Shown: positions 1 to 9,584, numbered from the stretch's first letter. The stretch is 42,322 nucleotides of DNA from an uncultured Flavobacterium sp. (GCA_947631175.1 CANRKI010000008.1:1-42322), one strand, 5' to 3'. Numbers and translations: made by a program. Notes: generated by a model not told the origin, from the letters alone.

Positions 1-167
1 GCAATACCGAAGCCGGTTGAAGCTCCGATTACTAGAACCTTTTTAGGTCCGTTCTCAATTTTACCTTTAGATTTTACGTATTCTATTTGGTTTTTTATAT
101 TTTGTGCTGCCCCTTCAGGATGAGAGGTAAGACAAATAAATCCTCTTGTTCTTGGTTTAATAATCAT
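1..167 (-). CDS. fabV: FabV-type trans-2-enoyl-ACP/CoA reductase, N-terminal part only
   Basis: This is the first 55 codons of a gene that runs off the left edge of the window. The start is [19 protein letters not shown], followed by a Rossmann nucleotide-binding loop ([11 protein letters not shown] at about residues 44-54), which is the standard FabV beginning. FabV catalyses the NADH-dependent last reduction step of fatty acid elongation and replaces FabI in many Bacteroidota. It lies 28 bp after the RidA-family gene on the same strand and is probably cotranscribed with it and lptD. The catalytic Tyr-x8-Lys region lies outside the window. The family assignment rests on the N-terminus alone but that region is distinctive. 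Confidence 0.88.
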   Translation of the reverse strand, partial: MIIKPRTRGFICLTSHPEGAAQNIKNQIEYVKSKGKIENGPKKVLVIGASTGFGI

Positions 168-195
168 TTTATCCTATTTCTATAAAAGTTATTTA

Positions 196-579
196 CTAGT
201 TTTTAATAGCTACTACCGAAATTTCGATGTTCACATTTCGTGGTAGTTTTGCAACTTGTACACATTCTCTAGCAGGAGCTGTTGCTTCGTCAAAATATTG
301 AGCATATACAGCGTTAATGCGCGAGAAATTATCCATATCAGATATAAATATTGTTGCTTTTACAACATCGTTTAAAGAGAAACCAGCTTGTTCGACAATT
401 GCTTTTACGTTATTTAAAACGGTTGCAGTTTCGTTCTCGATGGTGTCTAAAACAAGTTCGTTTTTGTTTACATCAAAACCAATTTGACCTGATGTGTATA
501 AAATGTTTCCGTGTACCACACCTTGGCTATATGGCCCTATTGGTGATGGTGCTTTGTCTGTATAAATTATTTTTTTCAT
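196..579 (-). CDS. ridA: RidA family reactive enamine/imine deaminase
   Basis: A 127-residue protein, the full length of the YjgF/YER057c/UK114 family. The N-terminus (TDKAPSPIGPYSQGV) and the C-terminal block ARECVQVAKLPRNVNIEI, with the conserved Arg that binds substrate carboxylate, are typical. RidA hydrolyses reactive 2-aminoacrylate-type enamines released by PLP enzymes and works in the cytosol as a trimer. It sits 12 bp after lptD and 28 bp before fabV, all on the minus strand, so a three-gene transcript is likely. No odd feature was seen. Confidence 0.93.
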   Translation of the reverse strand: MKKIIYTDKAPSPIGPYSQGVVHGNILYTSGQIGFDVNKNELVLDTIENETATVLNNVKAIVEQAGFSLNDVVKATIFISDMDNFSRINAVYAQYFDEATAPARECVQVAKLPRNVNIEISVVAIKN

Positions 580-591
580 AATGCTGGTTTG

Positions 592-3321
592 TTATCTTAA
601 TCTTTGTTCTGGTAGGCTACGTTTTTCCCACTTAATGTCACTAAGTGCAGAAGATCTGATTCCGATAAAGAATCCCCAACTTGTATTGTATCCAATTGGT
701 ACCCAGTTAAAACTCATTCTCCAAGATAATAAATCTCTTTCAAAACGTAATTGTGTAAAGGTAACACCTTTATTTGCAAAATCATACCCTGATGAGGCTC
801 CTACTTTCCAACGTGGTGTGATATCTACATTTCCGTTTACCATTAAAGAGTTACTTACGATTCTGTTTTCGCGATTGTTGTTTCCGTATGTAACCGAGTA
901 GGCAAATTGTAAGTCCCAAGGGATATCTAATTTATATAATTCGCTGTCGTTTTCGGCATTATCATTTTCATTAAACATACTTTTACGTTGGTCTGCCATA
1001 TCAATAGCTCTACCAAATAAATCGTCTGTACGACCTCCGTTAGCAGCAGTTTGGTTGTCTATATTTTCTTGACTTGGATCCTTTTTATTTTGAAAATCTT
1101 TACTCGAAATTGAATAACTTAACATTAAGTTCGCTGATGTCATTCGGAATAAACTTCCTCCATTATCAATATTCCATTTCTCGATACGTTTACCCGAACT
1201 ATCAATGCTATATGGGTCTAATGTTGTACCAAAGTTAACATTTAATTTGTTATCAAATAAAGCGGTTCCACCAACAAGTCGTAAAGGAGCTAATTTTAAA
1301 GAATCGGCTGCGATGTTGTAAGTTGTTTGTAAGCTTAAAGTATTAAGTAACATTACTTTTTTAGGCTCGGTTTTGGTTTCGTCTTTATCACGAACTTTTG
1401 CCTCGAACGAGTTCCCTATGTTAATTCCAACATTACTAGCGTTGTTTAAAGATGGCGTTCCAAATAATCCGCCTTCAAATTTGGTATAGTCTCCATAATT
1501 TGTACCTGATGCATTTAGCGCATACGTATCGTAATATTGCTCAAAACTTGGTGTATACATGTATGAGATTGATGGACGAATGGTATGACGAATGGCTTGG
1601 ATTTTTTTATCTTCTCCAAAATTAAATGTACCATATACTGTTGTTCCAATTGATGTATTGAAGTTGTAAGTTCTGAAAGATTCGAAACCATTTACATCTT
1701 TTGTTACAACTTTGTTTAGATCGCTATCGTAAAATTTATCAATAGTTTTTAGTTGCCAAACTTCGTTATAAACAGCCGATGCACTTACAGAAAAGTATTT
1801 AAACACTTTAAAGTTTGTACTTAACGGAATGTTATGCGAAAATCCGGATTTAGCATCTTCAAACATTTTAGGTTTAAAAAACAGAGAATCGTAAGTATTG
1901 ATTCTATTTTCAGCCTTAAAATTATATTGTAAGTTGATGTTTTTAATTAATCCACGTTTTGATTCGTCTCTTTTTGCAAACGGATAAATACGGTCTACCC
2001 CAACTTGTACAGATGGTAAAGTCATATTTATTTGTTGCGTATTTGTATTTTGGGTATGAGTTGCAGCAACGGTTAAGTTTACTTCGGGCACAGATTGAAA
2101 TCGTTTGTTATAACTTACGGTAGAACTTAACGTGTTATTTAATTGCGCACTTATATTGTTTTGATTTAATGAATTACGAAAGAACCTACTACTTCCCATG
2201 TTCACAGAAGCTGTAAAGCGAGAATAAGGATTTGCTTTAGCATCTTGATTGTGACTCCATTGGATATTATAATTTCGTGTTTTTGAGTAATCAGGAAATC
2301 CTTTTTCACTAAAAATCTGATTTTCTAATCTTAAATTGAATTTTCCATTAAATTTATAACGTTTTGCATACGAGGATTCGGCACGTAATCCCCAACTTCC
2401 GTTTGTGTAATAATCTCCTAATAAAGTTAGATCGTAATTATCACTTAAAGCAAAGTAGTATCCTCCGTTTTGTATAAAGTACCCACGGTTGTTTGTATCA
2501 CCAAAAGAAGGAATAATAAAACCAGAAACGGCCTTACTTGTTATAGGAAAGTAACCAAAAGGCAAACCTAAAGGTGTTGGCACATCCTCGATTACTAAAT
2601 TAGTTACACCTGCAATTACTTTTTGTCCAGGAATTAACTTTACTTTTTGTACATTAAAATAGTATTCTGGATCATCAATATCTTCGGCAGTTGTAATAAT
2701 TGCCTTTTTCATGTAATACACCGAATCGTTAATACGTTTGGATACTCCGGCCTTTAATTTAAAATCTTGCTGCGTGGTACGCGAGTTCCAAACTAAAGCT
2801 TTTTTAGTTTTTGTATTAAATCGAATCGAATCAGGTTCTACTACGTTATTTCCTTGTTTAAAAACAGGACGCTGGGTATAATTTCCGTCTTTATCTTTAA
2901 TTCTACCTGCATAAACTTCATCTTTACCATAATTAAACACAATAATACCGGCTTTTAAATCGATATCATTATAAATTAATTGACCTTCGTTATAAAGGGT
3001 TATTTCTTTTTTGTTTAAATCTGTTTTCTCAAAATCTTTAGCAGATTTTTTCACAATTGCATCTAAAACCGTTTTTTTAGGTTTTTTTATTGTGTCGTTA
3101 GGTTGTTCTAGCTCAGTAGCAGCAGCAACCGGCTTCACATTAATTGTATCTGCTTGATTTTTAGCATTTAATTTAATGCCTTCACTTTTCACTTCTTGTG
3201 CTAAAGCATGTGAATTTATCCCTAAAAACAAGGAAAATGATAAAACGATATGAAATATGTTTGTACGCAAGTCTTTATATACTATTTTTGTAAAAATATG
3301 GCTCAAAATTTGAAGGTTCAA
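592..3321 (-). CDS. lptD: LptD-like outer-membrane LPS assembly protein
   Basis: A 909-residue protein with an N-terminal hydrophobic export signal ending near HALAQ (about residue 42). An LptA/OstA-like beta-taco region follows (about residues 100-250, with ITLYNEGQLIYNDIDLKAG), then a long beta-barrel region rich in aromatic and Asn residues with an aromatic-rich C-terminal strand region. The family inserts lipopolysaccharide into the outer leaflet of the outer membrane with LptE. Bacteroidota copies are highly divergent from the proteobacterial one. A -7-like box on the minus strand (TAGTTTTG, 3326-3319) overlaps the assigned ATG, so the real start may be a TTG further in (3306 or 3270); the second would give a cleaner signal peptide. 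The gene diverges from the amidase gene and leads the ridA-fabV run. Confidence 0.88.
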   Translation of the reverse strand: MNLQILSHIFTKIVYKDLRTNIFHIVLSFSLFLGINSHALAQEVKSEGIKLNAKNQADTINVKPVAAATELEQPNDTIKKPKKTVLDAIVKKSAKDFEKTDLNKKEITLYNEGQLIYNDIDLKAGIIVFNYGKDEVYAGRIKDKDGNYTQRPVFKQGNNVVEPDSIRFNTKTKKALVWNSRTTQQDFKLKAGVSKRINDSVYYMKKAIITTAEDIDDPEYYFNVQKVKLIPGQKVIAGVTNLVIEDVPTPLGLPFGYFPITSKAVSGFIIPSFGDTNNRGYFIQNGGYYFALSDNYDLTLLGDYYTNGSWGLRAESSYAKRYKFNGKFNLRLENQIFSEKGFPDYSKTRNYNIQWSHNQDAKANPYSRFTASVNMGSSRFFRNSLNQNNISAQLNNTLSSTVSYNKRFQSVPEVNLTVAATHTQNTNTQQINMTLPSVQVGVDRIYPFAKRDESKRGLIKNINLQYNFKAENRINTYDSLFFKPKMFEDAKSGFSHNIPLSTNFKVFKYFSVSASAVYNEVWQLKTIDKFYDSDLNKVVTKDVNGFESFRTYNFNTSIGTTVYGTFNFGEDKKIQAIRHTIRPSISYMYTPSFEQYYDTYALNASGTNYGDYTKFEGGLFGTPSLNNASNVGINIGNSFEAKVRDKDETKTEPKKVMLLNTLSLQTTYNIAADSLKLAPLRLVGGTALFDNKLNVNFGTTLDPYSIDSSGKRIEKWNIDNGGSLFRMTSANLMLSYSISSKDFQNKKDPSQENIDNQTAANGGRTDDLFGRAIDMADQRKSMFNENDNAENDSELYKLDIPWDLQFAYSVTYGNNNRENRIVSNSLMVNGNVDITPRWKVGASSGYDFANKGVTFTQLRFERDLLSWRMSFNWVPIGYNTSWGFFIGIRSSALSDIKWEKRSLPEQRLR

Positions 3322-3390
3322 AACTACACATATTTTTTGTCAAATTTAAGTATTTATTGAAATTATAACCTTTTTAGGATTTAAAATATT

Positions 3391-4512
3391 ATGAAAAAAA
3401 TTAATTTAATATTATTAGCCTTATTAACGTTTGGTGTACCTAATTGTGTTTCAGCACAAAATAAAAAATTCAAAGTTGTTTTAGATGCTGGGCACGGTGG
3501 CGGAGACCCTGGAGCGATTTATAATGGGGTGCAAGAAAAAAATATTACTCTTAAAACAACTTTATTAGTTGGCGAAATTTTAGATAAAGAATCAGACATT
3601 CAAGTTGTTTATACCCGAAAGGCTGATGTATCAGTAGATTTAAATGACCGTGCTAAAATTGCTAACAAAGCTCACGCTAATTTATTTGTATCTATTCACT
3701 GCAATTCAACGCCTAAACCAACCACAGCACATGGAACCGAAACTTTTGTTATGGGGGTTACAAAAAATGCATCCAATTTAGAAGTTGCTCGCCGAGAAAA
3801 CGAGGTAATTACTTTAGAGAAGGATTATAAAATAAAATACGACGGATACGATCCTAAATCACCCGAATCTGTAATTGGTATGTCGGTTATGCAAGAAGAC
3901 AACCTAAATCACAGCATCGAGTTGGCAGCCTTGATCGAAAAAAACTTTGAAAGAGCAAATCGAAATAGCCGTGGAGTAAAACAAGCCGGATTTTTAGTTT
4001 TACGCGATATTTACATGCCTCGTGTTTTAGTGGAGTTAGGTTTTTTAACTAATAAAGAGGAATTAAAATTCATAAACTCGAACGATGGACAAAAAAAGTT
4101 AGCACAACAAATAGCTAAGTCTATCATTAGTTATAAAAAAGAATATTTTGGAGAAAGCAACAACATAACCGAGGCTGCAAAACCAACCAAAATTGACACT
4201 ACAAAAAATCAAACAACACAAAAAACAATTAAAAACAACGGGACAGAAAATGCAATTTCTGGCGTTGAATTTAAAGTTCAAATCTCGGCAAGTAATAAAA
4301 AACTAGAGTTAAAACCTCAAAACTTTAAAGGTTTAAGTCCTATTTCATTAGAGCAAGCGAACACATTATACCGTTATTTTTACGGATCAACAAGTTCGTA
4401 CAGCACTGCAAAAGAACTACTTAAAGAAGCAAAAGATAACGGATTTGATTCTGCATTTTTAGTAGCCTTTAAAAACGGAAAAAAAGTTAGCATTTCAGAA
4501 GCTCTGAAATAA
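3391..4512 (+). CDS. N-acetylmuramoyl-L-alanine amidase (Amidase_3) with C-terminal SPOR-like domain
   Basis: A 373-residue secreted amidase that cuts the bond between MurNAc and the stem peptide of peptidoglycan. It has a signal peptide ending at SAQ (residue 23), then the zinc amidase domain: VVLDAGHGGGDPGA (first zinc His at about residue 35), the Glu in GVQEKNITL, SIHCNST with the second His, and the catalytic Glu in VLVELGFLTN. After a Thr/Lys/Asn-rich linker, the last 80 residues (from GVEFKVQIS) look like a SPOR-type repeat that would bind denuded septal glycan. A role in cell separation is inferred. It is followed after 51 bp by the MCE gene. Confidence 0.92.
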   Translation: MKKINLILLALLTFGVPNCVSAQNKKFKVVLDAGHGGGDPGAIYNGVQEKNITLKTTLLVGEILDKESDIQVVYTRKADVSVDLNDRAKIANKAHANLFVSIHCNSTPKPTTAHGTETFVMGVTKNASNLEVARRENEVITLEKDYKIKYDGYDPKSPESVIGMSVMQEDNLNHSIELAALIEKNFERANRNSRGVKQAGFLVLRDIYMPRVLVELGFLTNKEELKFINSNDGQKKLAQQIAKSIISYKKEYFGESNNITEAAKPTKIDTTKNQTTQKTIKNNGTENAISGVEFKVQISASNKKLELKPQNFKGLSPISLEQANTLYRYFYGSTSSYSTAKELLKEAKDNGFDSAFLVAFKNGKKVSISEALK

Positions 4513-4531
4513 ATAAAAAGTAATATTTTTA

Positions 4532-4539
4532 TACTTTTG
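4532..4539 (+). promoter_or_regulatory. Bacteroidota -7 box upstream of the MCE gene
   Basis: TACTTTTG fits TAnnTTTG exactly and lies 24 bp before the TTG start of the MCE gene, giving a leader of about 18 nt. No clear TTG element was seen at the -33 position. It supports the TTG at 4564 as the translation start. Confidence 0.5.
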
Positions 4540-4563
4540 TAAGAATTTAAAAAAATAAATATT

Positions 4564-5541
4564 TTGAAATTATCTAGAGAAATTAAAGCAGCTATCCTTG
4601 TATTAGGAACAGTATTACTTTTTATATGGGGATACAGTTTTTTAAAAGGTAGAAACCTGTTTGATAATAGCCGTAAATTTTACGTTGTATACGATAATGT
4701 AGAAGGTTTAGCAAAATCAGCAGTAGTTACTGTAAATGGATTACAAGTAGGTAAAGTAGATGCCATTAACTTAGAAGCCAATACGGGAAAATTATTGGTT
4801 GAAATTTTAATGACAAATGATGTAGAAATAGGAAAATCGACTGTAGCTAGCATTTACGAGCCAGGTTTTATTGGTGGTAAAGCAATTGCTTTAATTCCTG
4901 ATTTTACTGAAACGGAATACGCAAAAGATGGAGATTACTTAAAAGCAGCTGTAAAACCAGGGTTAACAGCTTCACTTTCTGAAAGTTTAGCTCCAATACA
5001 AGTTAAAGTTGATTCTGTTTTAACAGGATTAGATCAAACATTAAAAAGTGTAAACAACGTTTTAGATACTAAAACACAAACCGAATTGAAAGGTGCCATT
5101 GCAGAGTTAAACAAAACAATGACTAATTTCTCATCGGTTTCTAAAAACGTTGATGGCTTATTAACAGAAAACAAACCAAAACTAAACAACGCAATTTCGA
5201 ACTTAGATGTTACCGTACAAAATTTCGCAAAAATTTCATCGGATCTAGAAAAAGCTCAATTGGACCAATTGGTTAAAGAATTAGAATCAACTTTAACTAA
5301 AGTTAATGGTTTAATGACCGATATTGAAAAAGGAAACGGTACAGTTGGTAAGTTATTAAAAGATGATGCAATGTATAACAACTTAAACAAAGCCTCTAAA
5401 GAACTTAACTTATTACTAGAAGACGTTCGTTTAAACCCAACTCGTTACATTAACATTTCGGTTTTTGGTAAAAAAAACAAACCTTACACAGCTCCTGATG
5501 GAACTGAAATAGAAGCTGTAGAAATTAACGCAGCACAATAA
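4564..5541 (+). CDS. MCE/MlaD family lipid transport protein
   Basis: A 325-residue protein starting at a TTG codon (MKLSREIKAAILVLGTVLL). One N-terminal transmembrane helix (about residues 9-26) anchors it in the inner membrane. An MCE domain follows (about residues 36-115, with VYDNVEGLAKSAVVTVNGLQVGKV), then a long helical region (about 140-285) that would form the barrel or needle typical of MlaD. MCE proteins move phospholipids between membranes. No permease (MlaE) or ATPase (MlaF) gene lies beside it, so its partners must be elsewhere. It follows the amidase gene and precedes the Fe-S module by 57 bp. Confidence 0.9.
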   Translation: MKLSREIKAAILVLGTVLLFIWGYSFLKGRNLFDNSRKFYVVYDNVEGLAKSAVVTVNGLQVGKVDAINLEANTGKLLVEILMTNDVEIGKSTVASIYEPGFIGGKAIALIPDFTETEYAKDGDYLKAAVKPGLTASLSESLAPIQVKVDSVLTGLDQTLKSVNNVLDTKTQTELKGAIAELNKTMTNFSSVSKNVDGLLTENKPKLNNAISNLDVTVQNFAKISSDLEKAQLDQLVKELESTLTKVNGLMTDIEKGNGTVGKLLKDDAMYNNLNKASKELNLLLEDVRLNPTRYINISVFGKKNKPYTAPDGTEIEAVEINAAQ

Positions 5542-5598
5542 CGCAAACAAATTTAATATACAAACAAAACAAATACTAACTAAACTTTTAATTAATCT

Positions 5599-6930
5599 AT
5601 GAGTTATTTAGACAATATTTTCTTTGCAATTGTCTTGGCTATTGGATTTGGCTTTTTTGCCAAAAATGTCAAAAAACTCATTCGCAATATCAAACTAGGT
5701 CAAGATGTTGACCGAAAGGATAGGCAGAATGAGAGATTTAAAAATATGGCAATGATTGCCTTAGGACAATCTAAAATGGTACGTCGTCCCATTGCAGGTA
5801 TTTTACACATTTTGGTATACGTAGGTTTCGTAATCATTAACATCGAAATGATCGAAATTATAATTGATGGATTATTTGGAACACATCGTATACTTTCATT
5901 CATGGGTGGTTTTTATGATTTTTTAATTGGATCGTTTGAAATATTAGCCCTTTTAGTAATTGTTTCGGTTGTAATTTTCTTTATTCGCCGTAATATCATC
6001 CATTTAAAACGTTTCAATCACATCGATTTAAAAGGATGGGCTAAAAATGATGCCAACTTAATTATCCTATTCGAAACAATCTTAATGGTATTCTTTTTAA
6101 CAATGAATGCCGCTGATTTACATCTACAAACTTTAAGCTATTCACACTTTACACAAGTTGGATCGTTTCCTGTATCTAAATTCATCGCTCCAATTTTTAA
6201 CGGTTGGTCGCCAGAATCGGTTTACATGATAGAACGTGCTTGTTGGTGGTTACATATTGTAGGTATTTTAGTATTCATGAATTATTTATACTACTCTAAA
6301 CACTTACATATTTTACTAGCATTCCCTAACACTTACTTTGCAGATTTAAATGCAAAAGGAAAATTAACAAACTTAGAATCTGTAACTAACGAAGTAAAGT
6401 TAATGATGGATCCTAACGCTGATCCTTATGCAATGCCAGCTGAAGGAACAGATGCTACACCAGCTAAATTTGGGGCATCAGATGTTATGGATTTAAATTG
6501 GGTACAGCTTTTAAACGCTTATACTTGTACAGAATGTGGACGTTGTACATCATCTTGTCCTGCAAACTTAACAGGTAAAAAACTATCACCACGTAAAATC
6601 ATGATGGACACTCGCGATCGATTAGAAGAAGTGAGCAAGAACATGGATACAAATGGTGGTAAATTTGTAGATGATGGAAAATCGTTATTAAATGATTACA
6701 TTACTAAAGAAGAACTTTGGGCATGTACTACATGTAATGCATGTGTAGAGGAATGTCCGGTAAGTATCTCTCCATTATCAATTATTATGGATATGCGTAG
6801 ATATTTAGTTATGGAGCAATCTGCTGCACCAATGGAACTAAATAACATGATGACCAATATTGAAAACAATGGCGCACCATGGCAATACAACCAAATGGAT
6901 AGAGCCAATTGGGTAGATGAAGCAAATTAA
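5599..6930 (+). CDS. Membrane (Fe-S)-binding oxidoreductase subunit (nitrate-reductase-gamma-like/HdrC-like fusion)
   Basis: A 443-residue protein. The N-terminal half has about five transmembrane helices with several His residues, resembling the NarI/DsrM haem b subunit. The C-terminal half carries two 4Fe-4S ferredoxin motifs, CTECGRCTSSCP (about 310-321) and CTTCNACVEECP (about 376-387). It probably passes electrons between the quinone pool and the CCG-domain partner encoded 24 bp downstream. This pair is common in Bacteroidota, but its donor and acceptor are not known from sequence. The start fits the first hydrophobic helix (MSYLDNIFFAIVLAIG). Confidence 0.88.
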   Translation: MSYLDNIFFAIVLAIGFGFFAKNVKKLIRNIKLGQDVDRKDRQNERFKNMAMIALGQSKMVRRPIAGILHILVYVGFVIINIEMIEIIIDGLFGTHRILSFMGGFYDFLIGSFEILALLVIVSVVIFFIRRNIIHLKRFNHIDLKGWAKNDANLIILFETILMVFFLTMNAADLHLQTLSYSHFTQVGSFPVSKFIAPIFNGWSPESVYMIERACWWLHIVGILVFMNYLYYSKHLHILLAFPNTYFADLNAKGKLTNLESVTNEVKLMMDPNADPYAMPAEGTDATPAKFGASDVMDLNWVQLLNAYTCTECGRCTSSCPANLTGKKLSPRKIMMDTRDRLEEVSKNMDTNGGKFVDDGKSLLNDYITKEELWACTTCNACVEECPVSISPLSIIMDMRRYLVMEQSAAPMELNNMMTNIENNGAPWQYNQMDRANWVDEAN

Positions 6931-6954
6931 TTAACGATTACAACAAACACAAAT

Positions 6955-7743
6955 ATGTCAAACTTAGTAGTTCCAACAATGGCCGATTTTATGGCCCAAG
7001 GCAAACAGCCAGAAGTTTTATTCTGGGTGGGTTGTTCTGGAAGCTTTGATGATAGAGCAAAAAAAATCACGAAAGCATTCGTAAAAATATTAAACCAAGC
7101 TGGTGTAGATTTCGCCATTTTAGGACAAGAAGAAAGTTGTACAGGTGATCCCGCAAAAAGAGCAGGAAACGAGTTTGCTTTTCAGATGCAAGCTATGATG
7201 AATATTCAAGTTTTAGATGCTTACGAGGTTAAAAAAATTGTAACCGCTTGTCCGCACTGTTTTAACACAATTAAAAATGAGTGGCCAGAATTAGGCGGAA
7301 ACTACGAAGTAGTTCACCATACTGAATTTTTAAAATCTTTATTAGACGAAGGTCGTTTAAAAATTGAAGGCGGAACATTTAAAGGAAAGAAAATTACTTT
7401 CCACGATCCTTGCTATTTAGGACGTGCAAATAATGTTTATGAAGCACCTCGTGAATTAATGGAAAAATTAGATGCTGAATTAGTAGAAATGAAGCGTTCT
7501 AAGAAAAATGGATTATGTTGTGGTGCTGGTGGAGCCCAAATGTTTAAAGAGCCTGAAAAAGGCGAAAAAGACATTAATATGGAGCGTACTGATGATGCTT
7601 TAGCCGTTGCTCCAAACGTAATTGCTACTGGATGTCCTTTCTGTAATACAATGTTAACAGATGGGGTTAAATTTAACCATAAAGAAGGTGAAGTTCAGGT
7701 ATTAGATATTGCCGAAATTATCGCTAACGCACAAGACTTATAA
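6955..7743 (+). CDS. CCG-domain (Fe-S)-binding protein (HdrB/LutA/GlcF-like)
   Basis: A 262-residue soluble protein with two cysteine-rich CCG modules. The first includes VGCSGSFDDRA, ESCTGDPAKRAG and TACPHCFNT; the second includes HDPCYLGRANN, GLCCGAGGAQMF and TGCPFCNTM. In heterodisulfide reductase B and related enzymes these modules bind a non-cubane 4Fe-4S cluster. With the upstream membrane Fe-S subunit it forms an electron-transfer complex, probably at the cytoplasmic face. The substrate is unknown: lactate, glycolate and disulfide have all been assigned to relatives. A terminator follows directly. Confidence 0.88.
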   Translation: MSNLVVPTMADFMAQGKQPEVLFWVGCSGSFDDRAKKITKAFVKILNQAGVDFAILGQEESCTGDPAKRAGNEFAFQMQAMMNIQVLDAYEVKKIVTACPHCFNTIKNEWPELGGNYEVVHHTEFLKSLLDEGRLKIEGGTFKGKKITFHDPCYLGRANNVYEAPRELMEKLDAELVEMKRSKKNGLCCGAGGAQMFKEPEKGEKDINMERTDDALAVAPNVIATGCPFCNTMLTDGVKFNHKEGEVQVLDIAEIIANAQDL

Positions 7744-7746
7744 TAC

Positions 7747-7782
7747 AAAAAAGGCTATTTCGATTAGAAATAGCCTTTTTTA
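7747..7782. terminator. Bidirectional intrinsic terminator
   Basis: Perfect 10-bp stem AAGGCTATTT / AAATAGCCTT with a 7-nt loop, flanked by A- and T-runs on both sides. It lies between the convergent CCG protein gene and the pseudouridine synthase gene and can serve both. Confidence 0.9.
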
Positions 7783-7792
7783 ATATAGTATA

Positions 7793-8827
7793 TTAGTCTT
7801 CGTATTCTGTATGAGATTTAGCATACACACGCCATTTCTCGATTAAGCTTACCATATCTTCTGGTAACTCGGTATTAAATCTTAAAAACTCTTTTGTAAT
7901 AGGATGTTCAAATCCTAATGTTTTAGCATGTAAAGCTTGACGCGGAAGTGTTTTAAAGCAATTATCAATAAATTGTTTGTATTTTGTAAAAGTGGTTCCT
8001 TTTAAAATTAAATCCCCTCCATAACGTTCGTCATTAAAAAGCGTATGTCCTATAGATTTCATGTGTACACGAATTTGGTGAGTACGTCCCGTTTCTAATT
8101 TACACGAAACTATTGTAACATAGCCCAAACGTTCTAAAACCTTATAGTGTGTAACTGCCCACTTTCCATACTCTTCACTATCGTATGCAGCCATTTGCAT
8201 TCTGTCCTTTTGATGACGACCTATGTAACTTTCAACCGTACCTTCGTCTTCCTCAACATTACCCCAAACAATGGCAATATATTCTCTTTCCGAAGTTTTT
8301 TCCTCAAACTGTTTGGCCAAATAAGTCATCGCAAATTCGGTTTTTGCACAAACCAATAATCCAGAAGTATCTTTATCAATACGGTGCACTAAACCGGGTC
8401 TTTCGCTCGAATTTAAAGGTAAATTATCAAAATGGAAAGCTAAAGCGTTCACTAAAGTTCCAGTATAATTTCCGTGACCAGGATGTACAACTAAACCAGC
8501 AGGTTTATTTACAACTAAAAGTTGATCGTCTTCATACACAATATCAAGCGGAATATCCTCTGGAATTATAATATTTTCAAATGGAGGTTGCTCCATCAAT
8601 ACTTTTACAATATCGTTTGCTTTAACCTTTGCATTGGATTTTACTGCCACGTCATTAATATAAATATTTCCGTTTTCGGCAGCTTTTTGTATGCGGTTAC
8701 GCGTTGCGTTTTCTATCAAATTCATTAAAAATTTATCGACTCTTAAAGGCGATTGCCCCTTCCCTGCCTCAAATCTATAATGTTCAAATAATTCGTCTTC
8801 TAATTCTAAGTTTAAATCTTGCTTCAT
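7793..8827 (-). CDS. RluD-like 23S rRNA pseudouridine synthase
   Basis: A 344-residue member of the RluA/RluD family. An S4 RNA-binding domain covers about residues 28-80 (RVDKFLMNLIENATRNRIQKA). The catalytic motif HRIDKDTSGLLV has the nucleophilic Asp at residue 151. RTHQIRVH near residue 255 is the other family signature. The reaction isomerises uridines in 23S rRNA (helix 69 for RluD itself); the exact target cannot be read from sequence, and RluC-type specificity remains possible. It is 6 bp downstream of the PASTA gene on the same strand, an arrangement seen in many Flavobacteriaceae. Confidence 0.93.
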   Translation of the reverse strand: MKQDLNLELEDELFEHYRFEAGKGQSPLRVDKFLMNLIENATRNRIQKAAENGNIYINDVAVKSNAKVKANDIVKVLMEQPPFENIIIPEDIPLDIVYEDDQLLVVNKPAGLVVHPGHGNYTGTLVNALAFHFDNLPLNSSERPGLVHRIDKDTSGLLVCAKTEFAMTYLAKQFEEKTSEREYIAIVWGNVEEDEGTVESYIGRHQKDRMQMAAYDSEEYGKWAVTHYKVLERLGYVTIVSCKLETGRTHQIRVHMKSIGHTLFNDERYGGDLILKGTTFTKYKQFIDNCFKTLPRQALHAKTLGFEHPITKEFLRFNTELPEDMVSLIEKWRVYAKSHTEYED

Positions 8828-8833
8828 TCTTAA

Positions 8834-9481
8834 TTATTCACCGTCTGCTGCGCCTTCAACTTCTTCAATTTCTGGAGCATTAATCAGATTCTGTTCGTTT
8901 ACAATAGTTTGTTCCTCAGCATTTGGTTTTGTAAAACCATCTCCTAAAATTAAATCAACTTTAGAGTGTTGCTTAATTTTTTCACCAGCAGTTATTGGTC
9001 TACCTTTATAGATTAGACCTAAAATAACATCTTTATAATCGTGTTTCTTGTATGTAATTTCACCTATTTCTAAACTAGCTGAACGCAACATATTTTGGAC
9101 CTGACGTAATGAGGTTCCTTCCTTAATATCAGGAAAACGAACCATATCATAATCGCCCGCGTTTATTTGAACGTAAATTTTACGTCCGTTCTTTACATCC
9201 ATATCAGCTGCTGGATCTTGCTCAACAATAGCATACGGTTTTATTTTATCATTAAACGGAATCGTATCTAAAATAACCAATTCCAAATTTAATTGTTCTA
9301 GTTGTTCGCTAGCTGCTTCTGCAGTAACATCTAATAGTTTAGGTACTTTTACAACAACGTTATGTTGCGTAATAATTTCTAATACTTTTAAAAAACTTAA
9401 AGCAACCACCACGCCAATAGCAAGTGCTATTCCTAGATTAATAAAAAAAGTTTTACTTGTTAAAAACTTTACCAGACTCAT
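8834..9481 (-). CDS. PASTA domain membrane protein
   Basis: A 215-residue protein with one N-terminal transmembrane helix (about residues 12-32), then two PASTA repeats (about 43-109 and 113-180) and an acidic C-terminal tail rich in Glu and Asn. PASTA domains bind muropeptides or beta-lactams in Ser/Thr kinases and PBPs. Here no kinase or transpeptidase domain is attached, so it may be a periplasmic peptidoglycan sensor or scaffold (inference). It diverges from ddl and leads the pseudouridine synthase gene. A TATCTTTG -7 box on the minus strand (9503-9496) would leave a leader of only about 9 nt. Confidence 0.85.
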   Translation of the reverse strand: MSLVKFLTSKTFFINLGIALAIGVVVALSFLKVLEIITQHNVVVKVPKLLDVTAEAASEQLEQLNLELVILDTIPFNDKIKPYAIVEQDPAADMDVKNGRKIYVQINAGDYDMVRFPDIKEGTSLRQVQNMLRSASLEIGEITYKKHDYKDVILGLIYKGRPITAGEKIKQHSKVDLILGDGFTKPNAEEQTIVNEQNLINAPEIEEVEGAADGE

Positions 9482-9521
9482 ATAATTTTTTTTTACAAAG
9501 ATATAAAATAGAAAGTATTTT

Positions 9522-9549
9522 TTGATGTTTACAATTTATGATAAATTTG
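9522..9549 (+). promoter_or_regulatory. ddl promoter (TTG-N17-TAAATTTG)
   Basis: TTG at 9522-9524 and TAAATTTG at 9542-9549 are separated by 17 bp, matching the flavobacterial -33/-7 consensus. Transcription should start near 9556, about 29 nt before the ATG at 9585. This excludes the upstream in-frame TTG/ATG codons at 9522 and 9525 as starts. Confidence 0.75.
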
Positions 9550-9584
9550 TAAATTATACCAATAATTCATTTAATAGAAAAATA

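Noticed and set aside
351..901. Plus-strand open frames over ridA and the lptD 3' end
   Set aside because: Low-complexity products, opposite to two clear genes whose protein families are certain; treated as shadow frames.
8147..8728. Three plus-strand frames over the pseudouridine synthase gene
   Set aside because: Antisense to a complete RluD-like gene, rich in Phe/Tyr/Cys and without any motif; shadow frames.
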